In this document: piece after piece, positions 22,341 through 35,486 of the stretch
Numbering within the stretch: the stretch's first letter is position 1
Layout of the letters: each line of letters opens with the position of its first letter
Program-made: the position numbers and the translations under genes
The notes under the pieces: model-generated
What the model was told of the DNA's origin: nothing
Databases searched by the model: none
The model's input: only the letters and a program-made list of their open reading frames with translations
NCBI GenBank assembly: GCA_004352715.1
Contig: SCFE01000004.1
Location: 1-64,000, forward strand
DNA from: Hofstenia miamia
Taxonomy: Eukaryota > Xenacoelomorpha > Acoela
Length of the DNA: 64,000 nt
Direction of reading: 5' to 3'

Positions 22341-25300
22341 TTGGTTCAATTCACTATGATTCCCACTATCAACTGCAACACTTCCCAATTCACTGTTAAT
22401 AGTTCTATCACTGAACAAAGTATCTCAATGTGTCCTTGCTTCTCTGATTTGATGCTCACTTTTGAGTCTCTTGTCAATGGGTATGTCAATAAGCATGCTG
22501 TACTACCCAAGTTCACAGGAAAAAAAATAAAGTTTCTCAGTCTTTCAAGGAATGGTTTTTTCTTTTTGAGTAAATGATGAAACAACAACATGTCAGTCAG
22601 TAAGGTGCAGTGGTTTGCTTCCCATCATATCTTTAAGGCCTTGCATACAATCAATACATGATGTTAGATAAATGAATTAAATCAGATTAATGGTTTCTTG
22701 TTGGATATTTTGAGGACTACTATAAGGGTCCACACATTAAACAATTAAAAGACTTTAATTGTGAAATGAAATTCAAGAAGGGCAATGATATATGAAATTT
22801 TATTACCCAAGTAGAATGATTTTTCTGCCTCAGTAAAGCTTCTCCTGAATATTCTTGACATGATCTGTTTTCATATGTATGCCATGGTTTTCCTCCAGCT
22901 ATAAAGCATCAAAAGGTATAAAAATGTGATCTGGAGGACAATTTTGCTCCACTAATTCACAAACCATTTAGGATTATGTATTTGCTTTAGAATACCCAAG
23001 GGATTGAGCAATACTTCTTTTATTCCTGACAGAGTATGTGGTACTCTAGTAAGAGGGAACCTGAAACATCTATTGCAAATCTTCTGAATAAAGGGATTGC
23101 TAATAAGTTGTCATCAATCTCATTTAAGCCAGGCATTGAAATAAAACAAGAGCAATCAGTTCCAGAGGAAATTTGCAGATGCTATAGATGTGGACAAGAG
23201 GGTCATGCGAAAAGTGCTTGCAATCAAATAATAAATTTAAACCAGGCAAAGTTTTCTACTTAAATGCTGAATTTTCTTCTGAATCACATAATGACAGTTC
23301 ACTGGAAAAGATAGTCTACAAAGATTATGACCATCTTGCTTTAAACTTGAGGGAGTGTCATCTCATACTAACCAAGCATATGATGTTCTTGTTAACACAA
23401 ATTTTATAAAAAGAAATGTGCTACTGGTTAATGTGAATGGAATGAAGGTGTATGCCACATCATTACTAATAATTGTTGTGAAAATGTTGGGATTACTTAA
23501 GATCAAGTGGAACCTGCATGCCATTGGCTAATAGATGCTTCCAGGGAATACATCATGATCTGAGGTATTGTTAAAGAAGTATGTATTAAAGTAAATGAAG
23601 AGAAGATGAAGGTTAATCTGGTTGTTGTTGACACCATTGGGTGACTTGTAAGTTCTGGTCATATTAAATTAAAAATGATGCACATGACATAATAGCCAGT
23701 ATGGAGCCTCCTAAGAGCAGAAGAGATGTTTAACAGTTAATGGGTATTTAAACTGATATATTCATCACAGAGAAAACCAAATGCATCTCAAAATTTTTCT
23801 GGAAGAGAGTAGAGATTAAATGGACATGGGAAAGGCAGAACAAGTTGGATGTAATGAAGAATGAGTTAAAAAAATTACCAAGTTTTAACACTCTGGATTA
23901 CAATCTTGAATTTATAGTAGACTGTGATGCTAGCACCATAGCTATCAGTGGCGTGTTAAGTCAAATTCATGAGGGAAAGGAACACCCTGTACAGTATTTC
24001 AGTTGGAAACTATGAGAATCAGAGGAGAACTATAGAGCCATAAAAGCTGAGATGCTAGCCCTGATTGAATCATTACAAAAATTTTGATACTTTCTGTTGG
24101 GAAAGCACTTTCAGGTATGAACAGATAATAGTATGCTTGCCTGGTTAGGAAAATTTTCAAGAGACCAATCAAATATTGTAGCATGGTGGATTGAGTATCT
24201 AAATAACTAACTTCTCAATCATTCATAAGAAAGGCAGGCTGCACACCAATGCCTATTACTGGACCACACTGCCCAATTATGAATGTGATTTAAAGAGGCC
24301 AACTGGTGAAAAAGTTAAGTTTTGCTTTATTCCTAATACTAAATGTGAACAATTGCCTAAGATCAATGATGATAAACAAGGACATGCCATTCTGCAAATT
24401 CTAATTAAAGATGAAAACCCCGAAAAAGACATAATTGAGAAACAACAAGATAATATAGCTCTGAGCCAAATAATCCAAAAGGTAAAAGAACCCAATTCAA
24501 GCATTCACCAAATTGCATTGAGATATATCAACAAGTACAACTGAAAAATAAGTGAAAACAGATTATTACATGATGAGAGTAGGAACAATCATTTGGTTGT
24601 ACCTGAATACTTCAGCAAGATTTGGTAAGACATGTTCATGAAATAGGACATATCAGAATAATTCAGACTGAAAACTCTTTTAATGCTAGATATGTTACTA
24701 TTGAAATTATATTAGCTGTGTTAGACATTATAGATAAGTGTTGAACATGCTTATTAAAGAGTGAACACCACTTCTCCCAACAGTGAGCAGAACTAGAGAG
24801 CATGACTGCTGAATTTTTAAATGAAGTAGTACTTATAGATTTGGAACAACTGGCAAGAGACAACAAAGGATATCAATACCTCATAATTCTTATTGATCAA
24901 TTACAAAATATGCTCAGATAAATCCAATTAGTAGTACTACTGTGGCAAATCACATTATGAAAGAATGGATTCTTAAGTTTGGTCCTATGTAAAAGATAAT
25001 TTCAGATTGGAGACCTTAATTTGAGAGCAGCCTAATGAACAAGGTAATGAAACAATTTTGAAATATTGCATGAAAATACAAAAGCATATCATCTCCAAGC
25101 AAATGGATTAGTAAAATGATTGATTAGCACTGTGCTATCTTGAGCTGTCAGAAAAAAATTGGAAAAGAGTAGTTGAAATGGTTGAGTATTTATGTAATAC
25201 CTCTGCACATAATACTACAGGAGTCACATCCTTCAAGGCTATGTCTAGAAGAGAAGCTGAAACACTAATAGCAATGATGTTCACATCTTACAAAGAGTGA

Positions 25301-25520
25301 ACCCAAAGTAAGTATGTTAACAAAATTATGCATGAATTACAATCCATACACATGATAATATGTTACAACACTAAAATGTTGGCTCTACAAAAACATAAAA
25401 AGCATGATAGTGTTTTTATGCATACACCACTTCTGGTTACTGATGAAAAGCAAGTGAAAAATCTACCATTTAGATGTGCAGGCATTTTTTTCATTTCAAA
25501 AGTGCAAGATCATAATAATT
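22341..25520 (+). pseudogene. Decayed Ty3/gypsy-like LTR retrotransposon (gag, RNase H, integrase)
   Basis: Frame-broken remains appear in gag-pol order. A gag-like part leads to a CCHC zinc knuckle (CYRCGQEGHAKSAC, about 23178-23220). A weak protease-like stretch lies near 23415-23470. The end of RT and RNase H reads as LEFIVDCDASTIAISGVLSQ (about 23905-23965), then ENYRAIKAEMLALIESLQKF (about 24030-24085), then TDNSMLAWLGKF. An integrase-like part includes LIDLEQLARDNKGYQYLIILIDQ (about 24835-24900). The palm of RT with YxDD is missing: little more than 100 bp separates the protease region from the RT-RNase H connection, so an internal deletion is likely. LTRs were not found. Stops occur throughout and it is not functional. 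Confidence 0.6.
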
Positions 25521-28108
25521 AAAGGAAGGTTCACTTCCAACTGTTAGAATGTACTATTAATGATATTGACTCCATTGTAATAGATGATAATGATGAATTT
25601 ACATTAGTAAACAATGGTAATGATTCATATTATAAATTTGATAATTTAATTGATGTTGAAGAGGAAGATTTTTATCATGTATATGATAATGATGATATGT
25701 CTACAGAGAATGATACTGAAAAATGGGAATGGCTTAAATGAGAGGCCCATAAGTGGATGGTGTGGGATGCCAATATATGAGATCTAAATTTAATGTTTGT
25801 TCAGGTGACTAATAAGTCAACCACTAGAAAATTTACAAGTAACATCAGTGATGGATGGATCTTTTTATCCCAAGAGGAGACTAATATCTTCTTGTTGTCA
25901 GACAATGAGCTTTGCAGGCAAATAAAACAAACCTATGAATACTATGGAAAACATAATAACTAATTTAAAAAAATTTTCTATACAATAACAATTTGGGTTT
26001 ATTTATATTAATAGTGAACCCCTGAGTGACATAGGATCCTCTTTAAACACTAGCTGCGCGTTATCCTCTTTATCCATTACTCAATCACAAAAATCAGAAG
26101 ACAGAAAGTTAAAAATGTTGAAAATTGGAGACAAATTAGTAAATCCTTAATTTATAGCTCCACTCATAGCAACAAAAATGATTCAAGCTAGACTATCATT
26201 GATGGAATGTCATGGAAATAAGGCAATAATACAACAGCAATGGTATTGAAGTGTTCAATTGAGGTTGCTCCTTTAGTTATAGATGCTAAACACCATCCTC
26301 ACATTAATACCATTATTTGTTAAAACTCAAGAATGTTAGCTGGTTTAAGTTGTCACTATTAGAGAAGTACAGTCCACACAATGTATGATGAAGATTTTTG
26401 GTTGAGACATTTAAGTATGTTCATGACAAACTGGCATGAGATAGAAAAATTCAAATGTGTCAATGTAGATTTCAAAAATTTACACATTGTTTATTTTTTC
26501 TGTAAAGGTGAGGTACAGAAGAAAGATGTGATCAAAGAATTTGAAATAGTGTATCAAGTAGCCAATGTAGAGGACATGTGTTTAGTCTTAGTATTAAGAG
26601 AAGAATGGAAAGAGTCAACATCCGGTGATTCAACTACACTTCATGATTGTAGACAAAAGAATGATACTCAAAACCACAATCCAAGCACATACTTGAGGGT
26701 TGTTGAATCCTGAGATGAACATAATGACTGTCACAGACTGTCATGTGAGATTTGCTTTTTCCCAGAGTAGAAGTTGTTAGAGGAAATAGCTGAAGTGTGG
26801 ACAAATTTAAAAACAAGGTACAGTTTCAGGGTAAATTGCCTGACATTGACATAGTATGCATTTGACAGTGTTTCATCACTCAGTAGAGAGAGTACTTACA
26901 GATATTAAGTGAGCATATGAGCTTAACAAAAAGGAAAATTTCAGAAGTAAATTATTTGTAGAACAATATTTACCAGATATATATGAAAGAGGAGCTATAT
27001 GGTTATTGGCTATCTTTTTACAAAACCACCAACATTGAGATTACCAATGAACAAAAAGGAGAGAGAGAAGATGGCAGCACAAAGCCCACACAAGATTGTG
27101 ATATGTCCAATGTTTTGGAAAGCATAAAACTGATTTTTGCAGAATGTTCACATTATCACCTCACCTGATAAAAAATAAGAAAATGGTAAATCAATTTGAA
27201 AAATTTTATGTATGACTAGTGGGGGCCCAAAACACTTTTGGAAATATAACCCCTATGACTATAAGAAACAATCTAGGTATCTGCAAGTCAGATCTTAACA
27301 TTTTTACAGATACATTAGGCGTACATGTGGGGAGCTATGTGCAAAATTAAGTTCAATTAATTCTTCACTGCCTTTCCTCCACTATCAACATAATTACTGA
27401 TAAAGAGAGGTGTAGGCTCCACAAAAACATTTCACAACATGGTAAAAAAATGAGATTTATTGATGAAAAATCAAATACTGTTTGATATCAAGGGAAATGA
27501 CTATCTCCAGTGCTCTAGGGTGAGACATCTGATAAAAATGTTGTAGGCTTAATGAAAATTTTCTTAATTGAAATGCTAACTAGAGAAGAACTGATTGCCA
27601 ACCAAATTCCAGGAAGACAGTTAAGAGTCAGAATACTTGATCTGTGGTCTACCCTAATTAATCTCGCGATTTCACACTAATAGTTTTAAATATACTTTTT
27701 AAATAGCATTGAAGAATGGAAAATATGCCTAAAATTTTAATGACAAAGTCAATGAAGAAGTATCAATTAATTATTAAATGCAATCCTTTAAAATAAACAT
27801 GTCATGCATATGTATCAAGGCTATATGTTTGCAATTTAAATAAACTGGATGCATTATGCATTTATCTTAAAAATATACTTGTTTCAAACACTGCTTTATG
27901 TTGTTTGAAGAATGTCTCAAAATCTGTTTATCAAGTGATGGCAAGCTAAAAGCATTCACATATAATTATTCAGTGTACATAAATATATTTTCAGGGTTTC
28001 CTGTATACTTAACAGTGATAGCCTTTAGAATTCTACAGCCAATCAAAAACCTTTCCAACTGAAATTCATGAAAATTGGAGGTATCAACGCATTGACCATT
28101 AGACTGTA
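25521..28108. other. Repeat-derived stretch of unknown identity
   Basis: Directly downstream of the gypsy-like pol. The longest open frame, 26381-26713 (110 codons), matches no family I know. The position would suit a third ORF of the same retroelement, but there is no sequence support for naming one. 27175-28108 shows nothing. Confidence 0.35.
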
Positions 28109-28834
28109 ATGAATTCGACTGGTGCTTGTATGCATGGATGGCAAGAAGAGTTTATTTATTTGGCCACTGGATGGTACACCCTTATATTTTCTTTTATTGG
28201 CATTTTTACCAATATTTTAAGCTTCATCACAATTTATTCAATGAAAGTAAAGAATTCAGCAACAATATATATTCAAGGTATTTGTAAAATTGTTTAATTT
28301 AATTTTAATTTTCATTTTGGAGCACTATAATAGCTTTGGTTTCCTCAGAAATTGAACTATAACTATAAAAGTGCATGCAATATTAGATAATACACATAGC
28401 AATTAAATACATGCACATATATTCTTTGGGAATTGGTTTTCTCATTAGTTTATATGTACAAAGACAAATCATACATGGGGAAACTAAACGACATTTTGCT
28501 ACAACAATAAAAGAATATGTGAATAAGTACTTAAAACAAGACATTTTTATGTGCAGCCAACAACCAAGACAAGATCACAACATCATAGAATGGGTGAAGC
28601 ACTAATAATAAAGCAATGAAAGAAAGAGAAATTATTAATTAAACAACAGAGTATGATGTCATTGAACTTATTCTAAAAACAGATGCAATATTATATATAA
28701 AGTGCAGTCAAAGGAGAAACATTTAGTTTTTACCATATATTTGCATAGTGGTGATGTTTGTAATAATCAAAGACCGTGATTCATTTTATAGCCTTTATCT
28801 AAATTAAAAACATTTAAAAGTTCAAAATAATCAC

Positions 28835-28872
<38 letters not shown>

Positions 28873-28924
28873 NNNNNNNNNNNNNNNNNNNNNNNNNNNN
28901 NNNNNNNNNNNNNNNNNNNNNNNN

Positions 28925-28957
<33 letters not shown>

Positions 28958-31170
28958 ATAATACTGCAAAGGGTATAAATAATAAATGTACTTATGTATA
29001 CAATAGACTTTGCAACCTTAAGCCGGTAATCAATCCAATTTTATGGCTTCCTTTACTCATTCGTCTGCAGGTCAAATTTTAGTTGCTTTTTAGACCTTAA
29101 CATTTAACCAAATCATATAGGATTTAAGTTATTCAGTAATTGTCCATTTCATAAACCTTTTTAATGATTCAAATGGAGCATAAATTTATACGGCATGCGC
29201 AAGTCGATCTCTTTCAAACTAGGATTGCTGCCTGTTATATTTCACAGAGTTAATTTCAACTTGATATAGAAAAGAATAATTAGTTTATGGTCTGTAAATT
29301 AATTTTCCACTCTACTATAATATTTAATATATGCCATCACAGATGTTCAGCAGTTTGTATTCTAAATCACAAGATATTTTAGCTTTAGCAACATGGGACA
29401 CCGCTTCTATACTACTAGATGGGCCCGTCGATATTTCTCAAGGAAAAAATTTTCTTGATTGGAGTTTTCCAAAAGCATTTCTACTTGAGCAAATAGGTAA
29501 CTATAAACTACAAATTTTTTGATAAGAACAATTTTTCAGGTACATACTTATTTTCTATATTCCTTAATGTATATATTAGGCCAATATCACGCTTTACAAG
29601 TAATTGTATCGTATACTACATATATTCAAGAACTCATATATGGAATGTGCTTAAAGATATTATCGAATGATACTTAACTTGATTTGTTTTAAAGGCAATG
29701 GCATTATTAATTCAATTAATAAAGAACCAAACAAAAGTTAAGACTTCAAAATCATTAAAAAAATTTTAAATATTTAATTTCTTTATTAATCTGTCTTGAC
29801 AAATAATTAGATGATCTTAATGATATAATTTTCCTTTAGCACTTAATCTCATTTTAGAGGTATGTACCAATTCCAACGAGCACAATAACTCTAATTATAG
29901 CAAAATCAATTTATTAATTATATTTTATATTGCATTTTTTTTATTTTGACCCTTAGTCTGGATAATCAACACAAACACTAATCTCAAATTTTGAGATCCA
30001 ATTTCATATGAAGTTGCTCGGAAAAAGCATTTACCAATAATTCAATTTAGTTTAATTGAAATTTCTGTATCGGTGGCAAACGTTTGTCGTACTCTTCCTG
30101 TATTTTGGAACAAAAATTTTCCTGTCATTGTAGAAATTGTTGATCTTAAAATTCCAAAACCGTTTGAAGGCTAGAAATTTTTTGGGACAGCAATTCTGTA
30201 GAATATGGATGAAGAAATTTGTTCTGCAAACTTAGACTATCAAAAATAGCCAGAAACATGATTTATAATTAACATTAGACTTTTTAATAAACAATTCTGA
30301 AATCAATGGTCTACTTTGATAATCCTATATCATATGCTGTTCAAACTTTAGTCATTTTGGTAAAAGTTCTCTGGATTCATTTATTCTTTAAGGATTGCAT
30401 TCTAATCTTACATAACTTTTTGCAAGAGATGAAAGTTTCTTTGGTTAAATTTGCAAAGCACATGACCATGGAATAAAAAATTACCATTAATGATAAATTG
30501 CATTGCTAAGGTCATCATTGATAATAGTATGTCAACATTAACTCAGTTTTTAGATCTAGGTAATGATTGGGCTACTACTGGCGTCGCTCATTGGATCGTT
30601 GTGGTTATTAGCTTTGATAGACTCGCAGCAATTTTTTCGCCCATAGTTTACAAAAATTATTTTTCTAATAGAAAGTTTGCTTTGAAGACGGTAGTAGCTG
30701 TCATTTTATTTAACTATATAGCGCTTGCATTGCCCTCTATGTTCGCTTTTCATAACTGTGATAATGGCCTGTGTCGTGCAAGACGTGCTTGGGAAAAGAT
30801 TCCAATCGTTCTCATACTTATATTTATCCAAGGGATCATCCCAATGATATTAGTGATAACGTGTAACTTTACTATTGGCATAAAGTTGACTGTGCGTGGA
30901 AATGAGTCATCAAGAACCAAGAACAGCGGTGTGGATAGACTCCTATTTATAATATCATTCAGCTTTCTTATATTTGTAACAATGGCAGAACTATCTTATT
31001 ATTTTGCACATTTTTCGTCTGCTGTTAAGAAATGCTCACTTATCTATGTGATACTAGAAATGACTGAATACGTTGCTCATGTCACTAATAATGGCATCAA
31101 CTTTTTTCTGTATATTCTGCTTGGAAAAGCCTTTAGAAAAAGCTTTGTGAAGCTTTTCTGTGCCTGCTAA
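28109..31170 (+). CDS. Class A (rhodopsin-like) GPCR, three exons
   Basis: A seven-transmembrane receptor, probably for a peptide or amine ligand and coupled to G proteins at the plasma membrane; the ligand cannot be inferred. My model joins 28109-28277, 29374-29496 and 30554-31170: two phase-1 introns with GT/AG ends (CAAG|GTATTT, ATAG|GTAACT) and acceptors ATCACAAG and TTTTTAG, giving 302 residues. Exon 1 holds N-glycosylation site NST and TM1 (about 15-45). Exon 2 holds TM2 (DILALATWDTASILLDG). Exon 3 holds TM3-TM7, with FDRL where DRY is usual, NCDNGLC in the second outer loop, and NGINFFLY where NPxxY is usual, followed by the GKAFRKSF helix-8 start. I see no Cys at the usual top-of-TM3 position, so an extra small exon may be missing. 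The frame is otherwise clean. The 3' end recurs after a short gap (assembly overlap). Confidence 0.75.
28873..28924. other. Small assembly gap in a (TA)n run
   Basis: 52 Ns flanked on both sides by (TA)n, inside GPCR intron 1. The microsatellite length is unresolved. Confidence 0.95.
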
Positions 31171-31689
31171 ATCAATATCAACAAATGAGACTACTGTTGC
31201 AAAAAATATCGATATTTTTGCATGCATAAAATTTATCTGTTTATCAATATTTTGTAAAATATAATAACAATGTTCTTGCTCAAGCATCTCACATGTGTCC
31301 ATGTGTCTTTAAACATTCGATGAATGTTTCGTAAACCTCTCCTAGTGCCACGTGCCACCCCGTTCTCAAATTAATAATATAATTATTGCCACAACAAACN
31401 NNNNNNNNNNNNNNNNNNNNCTTTAGAAAAAGCTTTGTGAAGCTTTTCTGTGCCTGCTAAATCAATATCAACAAATGAGACTACTGTTGCAAAAAATATC
31501 GATATTTTTGCATGCATAAAATTTATCTGTTTATCAATATTTTGTAAAATATAATAACAATGTTCTTGCTCAAGCATCTCACATGTGTCCATGTGTCTTT
31601 AAACATTCGATGAATGTTTCGTAAACCTCTCCTAGTGCCACGTGCCACCCCGTTCTCAAATTAATAATATAATTATTGCCACAACAAAC
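31131..31689. repeat. Overlap duplicate around a 21-N join
   Basis: 31131-31399 (start CTTTAGAAAAAGCTTTGTGA) is repeated as 31421-31689 after 21 Ns. It covers the last codons and 3' flank of the GPCR. I see no differences between copies, so it is probably unmerged contig ends. Confidence 0.85.
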
Positions 31690-34659
31690 AACTAATGAAG
31701 CTGTTTTCGTTATCATAATACTATCAGTGATTTCTCAATCAGAGATTGACATGGGTTCGGCGGGGTAGAGCCTGACCGCGATTGGCTTGGGTCGAAAAAT
31801 GAAAATGGGCCAACTCTTAAGAATAAATGGACAACCCAAATTCAGTGAATCCTATATAATTATTGAACAAATTTGATAAAAAATGAAATTTACAGTGAAA
31901 TTTATTCTCAGCTAAAATTCAATTTAGAATTTTCAATTTTATTAGAAGTTTCTAGCATACCCACATTCCGTTTAGCAATCCGAAAAACTTAAGAATTATT
32001 TTCACAATTATCATAAAAATGTCTCAAAAATGAGCTGATTTAGTATAAATATAAAGGAGCCGGCTCTGTTCGGGCCCGGCCTAAGTTTTCTGGCGTGGAT
32101 AAACCAACACTATTTATCAATAGGAGAAAATATCAATTTTCTGCATATTGAATTACTAAGACTATCTGCAAAGTGAGAGAAACTTCATAGAACTATTCTT
32201 TACTTGCAGTAGACAAAATTGAGATGTTAGAAGAATTTTTATCCAACAATGCAGGACTGATTAAGCGTAATCTTAAGCAACACGGGATTTTGGAAAAAAC
32301 TTTCTAAACGCTTATATCTCAAAAACTAATGAGTATATCCATAATCTGAAAGCACCATCAGATAGACGAGTGTCCCCTCTTTCATGTTCATTCTTAATCC
32401 ACGTTTTAAGCTTTATTTTTACCTTAAAATTATGCAAAATATTTTAGAAAATTGAAATTTTCAAACAAAAATAGTTAATCTTTTCAAGTACCTTAGACAC
32501 AACAACACAATTTAGTACAAATGGATGAGCCATGCCTCAAAATTTTTAAACCTGCAAATGGGCTTGAAGAAACACTTCTTAAATGTGGGAAAATGATTTC
32601 TGTCTTAAAAAGACACCAGACTGCTTAAACCTAAGACTTTCATCGTATATAAAGAAGCAAATACATTATATTTTTCACAACTTCGTACTTAGATTACAAC
32701 AAAAGACAGGTACCTAAACTATTATTAGCTTGTTAAAATTTGAAATATTTGCGTTAGACGGATGTAAAGATATAAAGCTTTAAGAATATGTCTTTTATGT
32801 GTTTGATTTAATCGTCGGAGCACTGTCAAGAAATTTGAAGTGTACAAATATTCCAAATTAAGATTTAGTAATCTTCTTAATGTATTTGTGGTTATTGAAT
32901 AAATTTTAAAATCATTAATTGTATTATTCCTTGACAGTCTTAGTTATTTTTCAATATAATATCTGATTTTTAAAAAATTTCACATTTACAAAGAATTTTC
33001 TTCAAGGCATGGGCAGGTCTTTTGCGGAACATGTTTTAATGCAATCTTGAAAATTTCTATTAATGCGTATTGCTGTAGCTGACGTTGATGAAAAGAATAA
33101 ATATTTTTCTTTGAAAATTTCGAATTTTTGAAAAGATATAAATTTTCTTCATACGTAATGTTCAAGTATTTATAAAGTTTTGAGCCTAAGAGAGCAAAAA
33201 TGACATTTGAGTATTTCTTAATATGAGCAGAAGTATTCCAAACCCATTGAAGTGTTTCGCTCGCAAAGTCAAAGATCGCGGGGCCGAAAGTACTCCTTGA
33301 TGAAACAGAACCGGGTCATGGACTTAAAGCGAAAAGAAAGAGGAGACTCTCCTAGTTTCAGATTTAACATACCATTAATAGTCTTTGAGCTATAAGTGAT
33401 TAAAAATTGCTTATATGATCATGCAAGATTTTCAAAATATCCCCGGACAGTTTAAGGTTAAAAGTACATGCAGTAAATAATTTTTTAGTGTCAAGGTATA
33501 TATATATATATATATTAGATACTTCGTGGAATTCATCACTATGTGCGGGCTTCACCAACATTTACTAACTCCAAAGAATTGAAACATTGAATTTGGACAA
33601 TTTTTCAAGTTTTTTTCAATTTTTAAATTACGCTTGAATAATAGCATGTTTTTAAGAGATTTTTGCATTATAATATAGACAAATTTTTAGTGCATTTTCA
33701 ATGGCATTAAATTAAGTATATTTCAAAATATTCACCTAATGGTATGAATGTGTGTTTTGTTTCAAATTCAATTAATATTGTTGAATATGTTCATAAAATA
33801 CAAGAAAATCACTTCATTAAAAAATGTAACGCTCTTGCTAAAGTCAATAAATTCGAAAATTAAAGAAAATTTGCTGAGTTTTAATGTGTCATACAAATAT
33901 GTTTTTGGATTTTTGGAGTAGGTGCATGGTGTTGAATTTGAATGCAAAAATTTGATCAAACCTATTTAGTATCGTCAAATGGGGTAAATAGGAACATTGT
34001 GGTAAATAGAAATTTTAGATAAGGAGAAAATTTTATCACTCTAGGTTTATGTGCCACAGATTAGCAGTAGCTATTCTCATCTAATATCATTAGGTATTTT
34101 AAAAGTAAAATTATTTATGCTAAAATTAAAATACCCCACAGAAAAGAAAAGAATCTTAACTAAAGAAGTTAATAACTTTCCAAAATTAAACATATGCATG
34201 TCTAAAATTCATTTTTGAAAAAATTAAATATTTAATATAAAAAATATATGAGTTTGTGAATTAAAAAAACGAAATATTTATTTTCGTAGGGTACCAAGGA
34301 ACATCACTAAGAAAACGATTAAGCAAAAAGATACAAATCAATGAGTCTTAAAAAGATATTGAAGAGAACCAAATTAAATCTTGTGATGATGAAAATAAAG
34401 AACAAGAATTATTCTTAAATGAAAATTCTGATCATTGGTGAAATTAAAAATTGAAAAGACTTGCAATGAAAATCAATATCAAGCTCGATTTCAGTGTTTC
34501 TTCAGACAAACAGCGAGTCAGCACATCACTTTCATTTTCTGAACAGGAAGATATCAGTGATTTTAGTTTGAACTAGATTGCTATATGGTTTTGTAATTGA
34601 ACATACCTAAAGCTAGCTGTCATTACACATTTATCATACAACTTCACTGTATCTTTTCA
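31690..34659. other. Non-coding stretch
   Basis: Two small GC-richer patches (about 31750-31800, TTCGGCGGGGTAGAGCC, and 32058-32090, GGAGCCGGCTCTGTTCGGGC) look like ends of an unknown short mobile element. A (TA)n run lies near 33495-33517. Nothing else recognised. Confidence 0.35.
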
Positions 34660-35025
34660 CTCAATTTAGAGAAGAAGGTGCCACCATATGTACTTTTTGC
34701 ATGTGGAAGAGGTAACTGACAAGAGACCTCGCTGTCTGCAAGAATGCTACTGTTGCCAAACCGTGAGTGTGTGACATGAGACAGGCATACAGGGATAACT
34801 TTTTGTTTCTGGCCTGTGAAATAGGTCAAGGCTAGCACTTGCTGTGCCTTTCCTCTGATGCAGCCTTGCTGTGTTACTGGTAGTTATGAGCAAGCAGGTT
34901 CGCTCTAAGTTACTACCGTCAGTAGCCTTGATTAGCCAAAGCGGGAGAAGCGCAACCCTCTCAACTGAAGTTCGGCCTTCAGCTTCACTCTGCTGATCAG
35001 ACTCAACACAGATCACCCCTCTGCG
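34660..35025. other. GC-richer island of unknown origin
   Basis: About 365 bp whose composition is clearly more balanced than the AT-rich surroundings. It is unlike the adjoining Penelope-like remnant, which starts at about 35026. A frame of 89 codons on the minus strand is open but resembles no protein I know. It may be a UTR or other part of a mobile element or a foreign insertion. Confidence 0.45.
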
Positions 35026-35335
35026 TGACCAAATATTTGATCAAAAACAAAGATGATATTCCAATATGTCCTAAGTCATCTTTAGTCTATAAATACAGCT
35101 GTGATGAATGTAATATTTCATACATTTTGAAGTCCGCATTAATGAACTTGTAAAAGGCCACATGCAAACAGATATATCAACATCAACATAAAGCAAAAGA
35201 AAGTAATTTTAAAATAATTGTTCAACATCAAAATTCAAATATAGCAGAACCAATAGTAATTAAGGAACATCTAACTAGAAATCGAACTTTAATGAACAAC
35301 AAATTAATGAAATTTACGTATTTTAATTAGATAAA
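35026..35335 (+). pseudogene. Penelope-like element remnant (GIY-YIG endonuclease part)
   Basis: One frame reads IKNKDDIPICPKSSLVYKYS, then CDECNISYIL, and after one stop IKEHLTRNRTLMN. The pattern of Lys-Asp-x-x-Pro, Ser-x-Val-Tyr-Lys-Tyr-x-Cys-x-x-Cys-x-x-x-Tyr-Ile followed by a KEH segment is the conserved start of the GIY-YIG domain that follows RT in Penelope-like retroelements. The Gly of YIG is lost and a stop interrupts the domain, so this is a fragment. The hammerhead-like motif at 35373 follows in the same orientation, as expected for this class. Confidence 0.6.
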
Positions 35336-35372
35336 TTTTGCAAAATATTATTTTACCGCATTTAATTCTAAC

Positions 35373-35399
35373 CTGATGAAGCAACGTTAAGTTGCGAAA
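35373..35399 (+). ncRNA. Hammerhead-ribozyme-like core motif
   Basis: CTGATGA (35373-35379), one extra A, then a perfect 5-bp stem (GCAAC / GTTGC, loop GTTAA, 35381-35395), then GAAA (35396-35399). This is the CUGAUGA, helix II, GAAA order of the hammerhead core. The extra A and the absence of a clear helix III with a UH cleavage site suggest a decayed or non-cleaving version. Penelope-like elements are known to carry hammerhead motifs, which supports the reading. Confidence 0.45.
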
Positions 35400-35444
35400 T
35401 GCCCTGTTAAATACACGTTTTGTTTTTTTTGTTTTATGTATATA

Positions 35445-35486
<42 letters not shown>

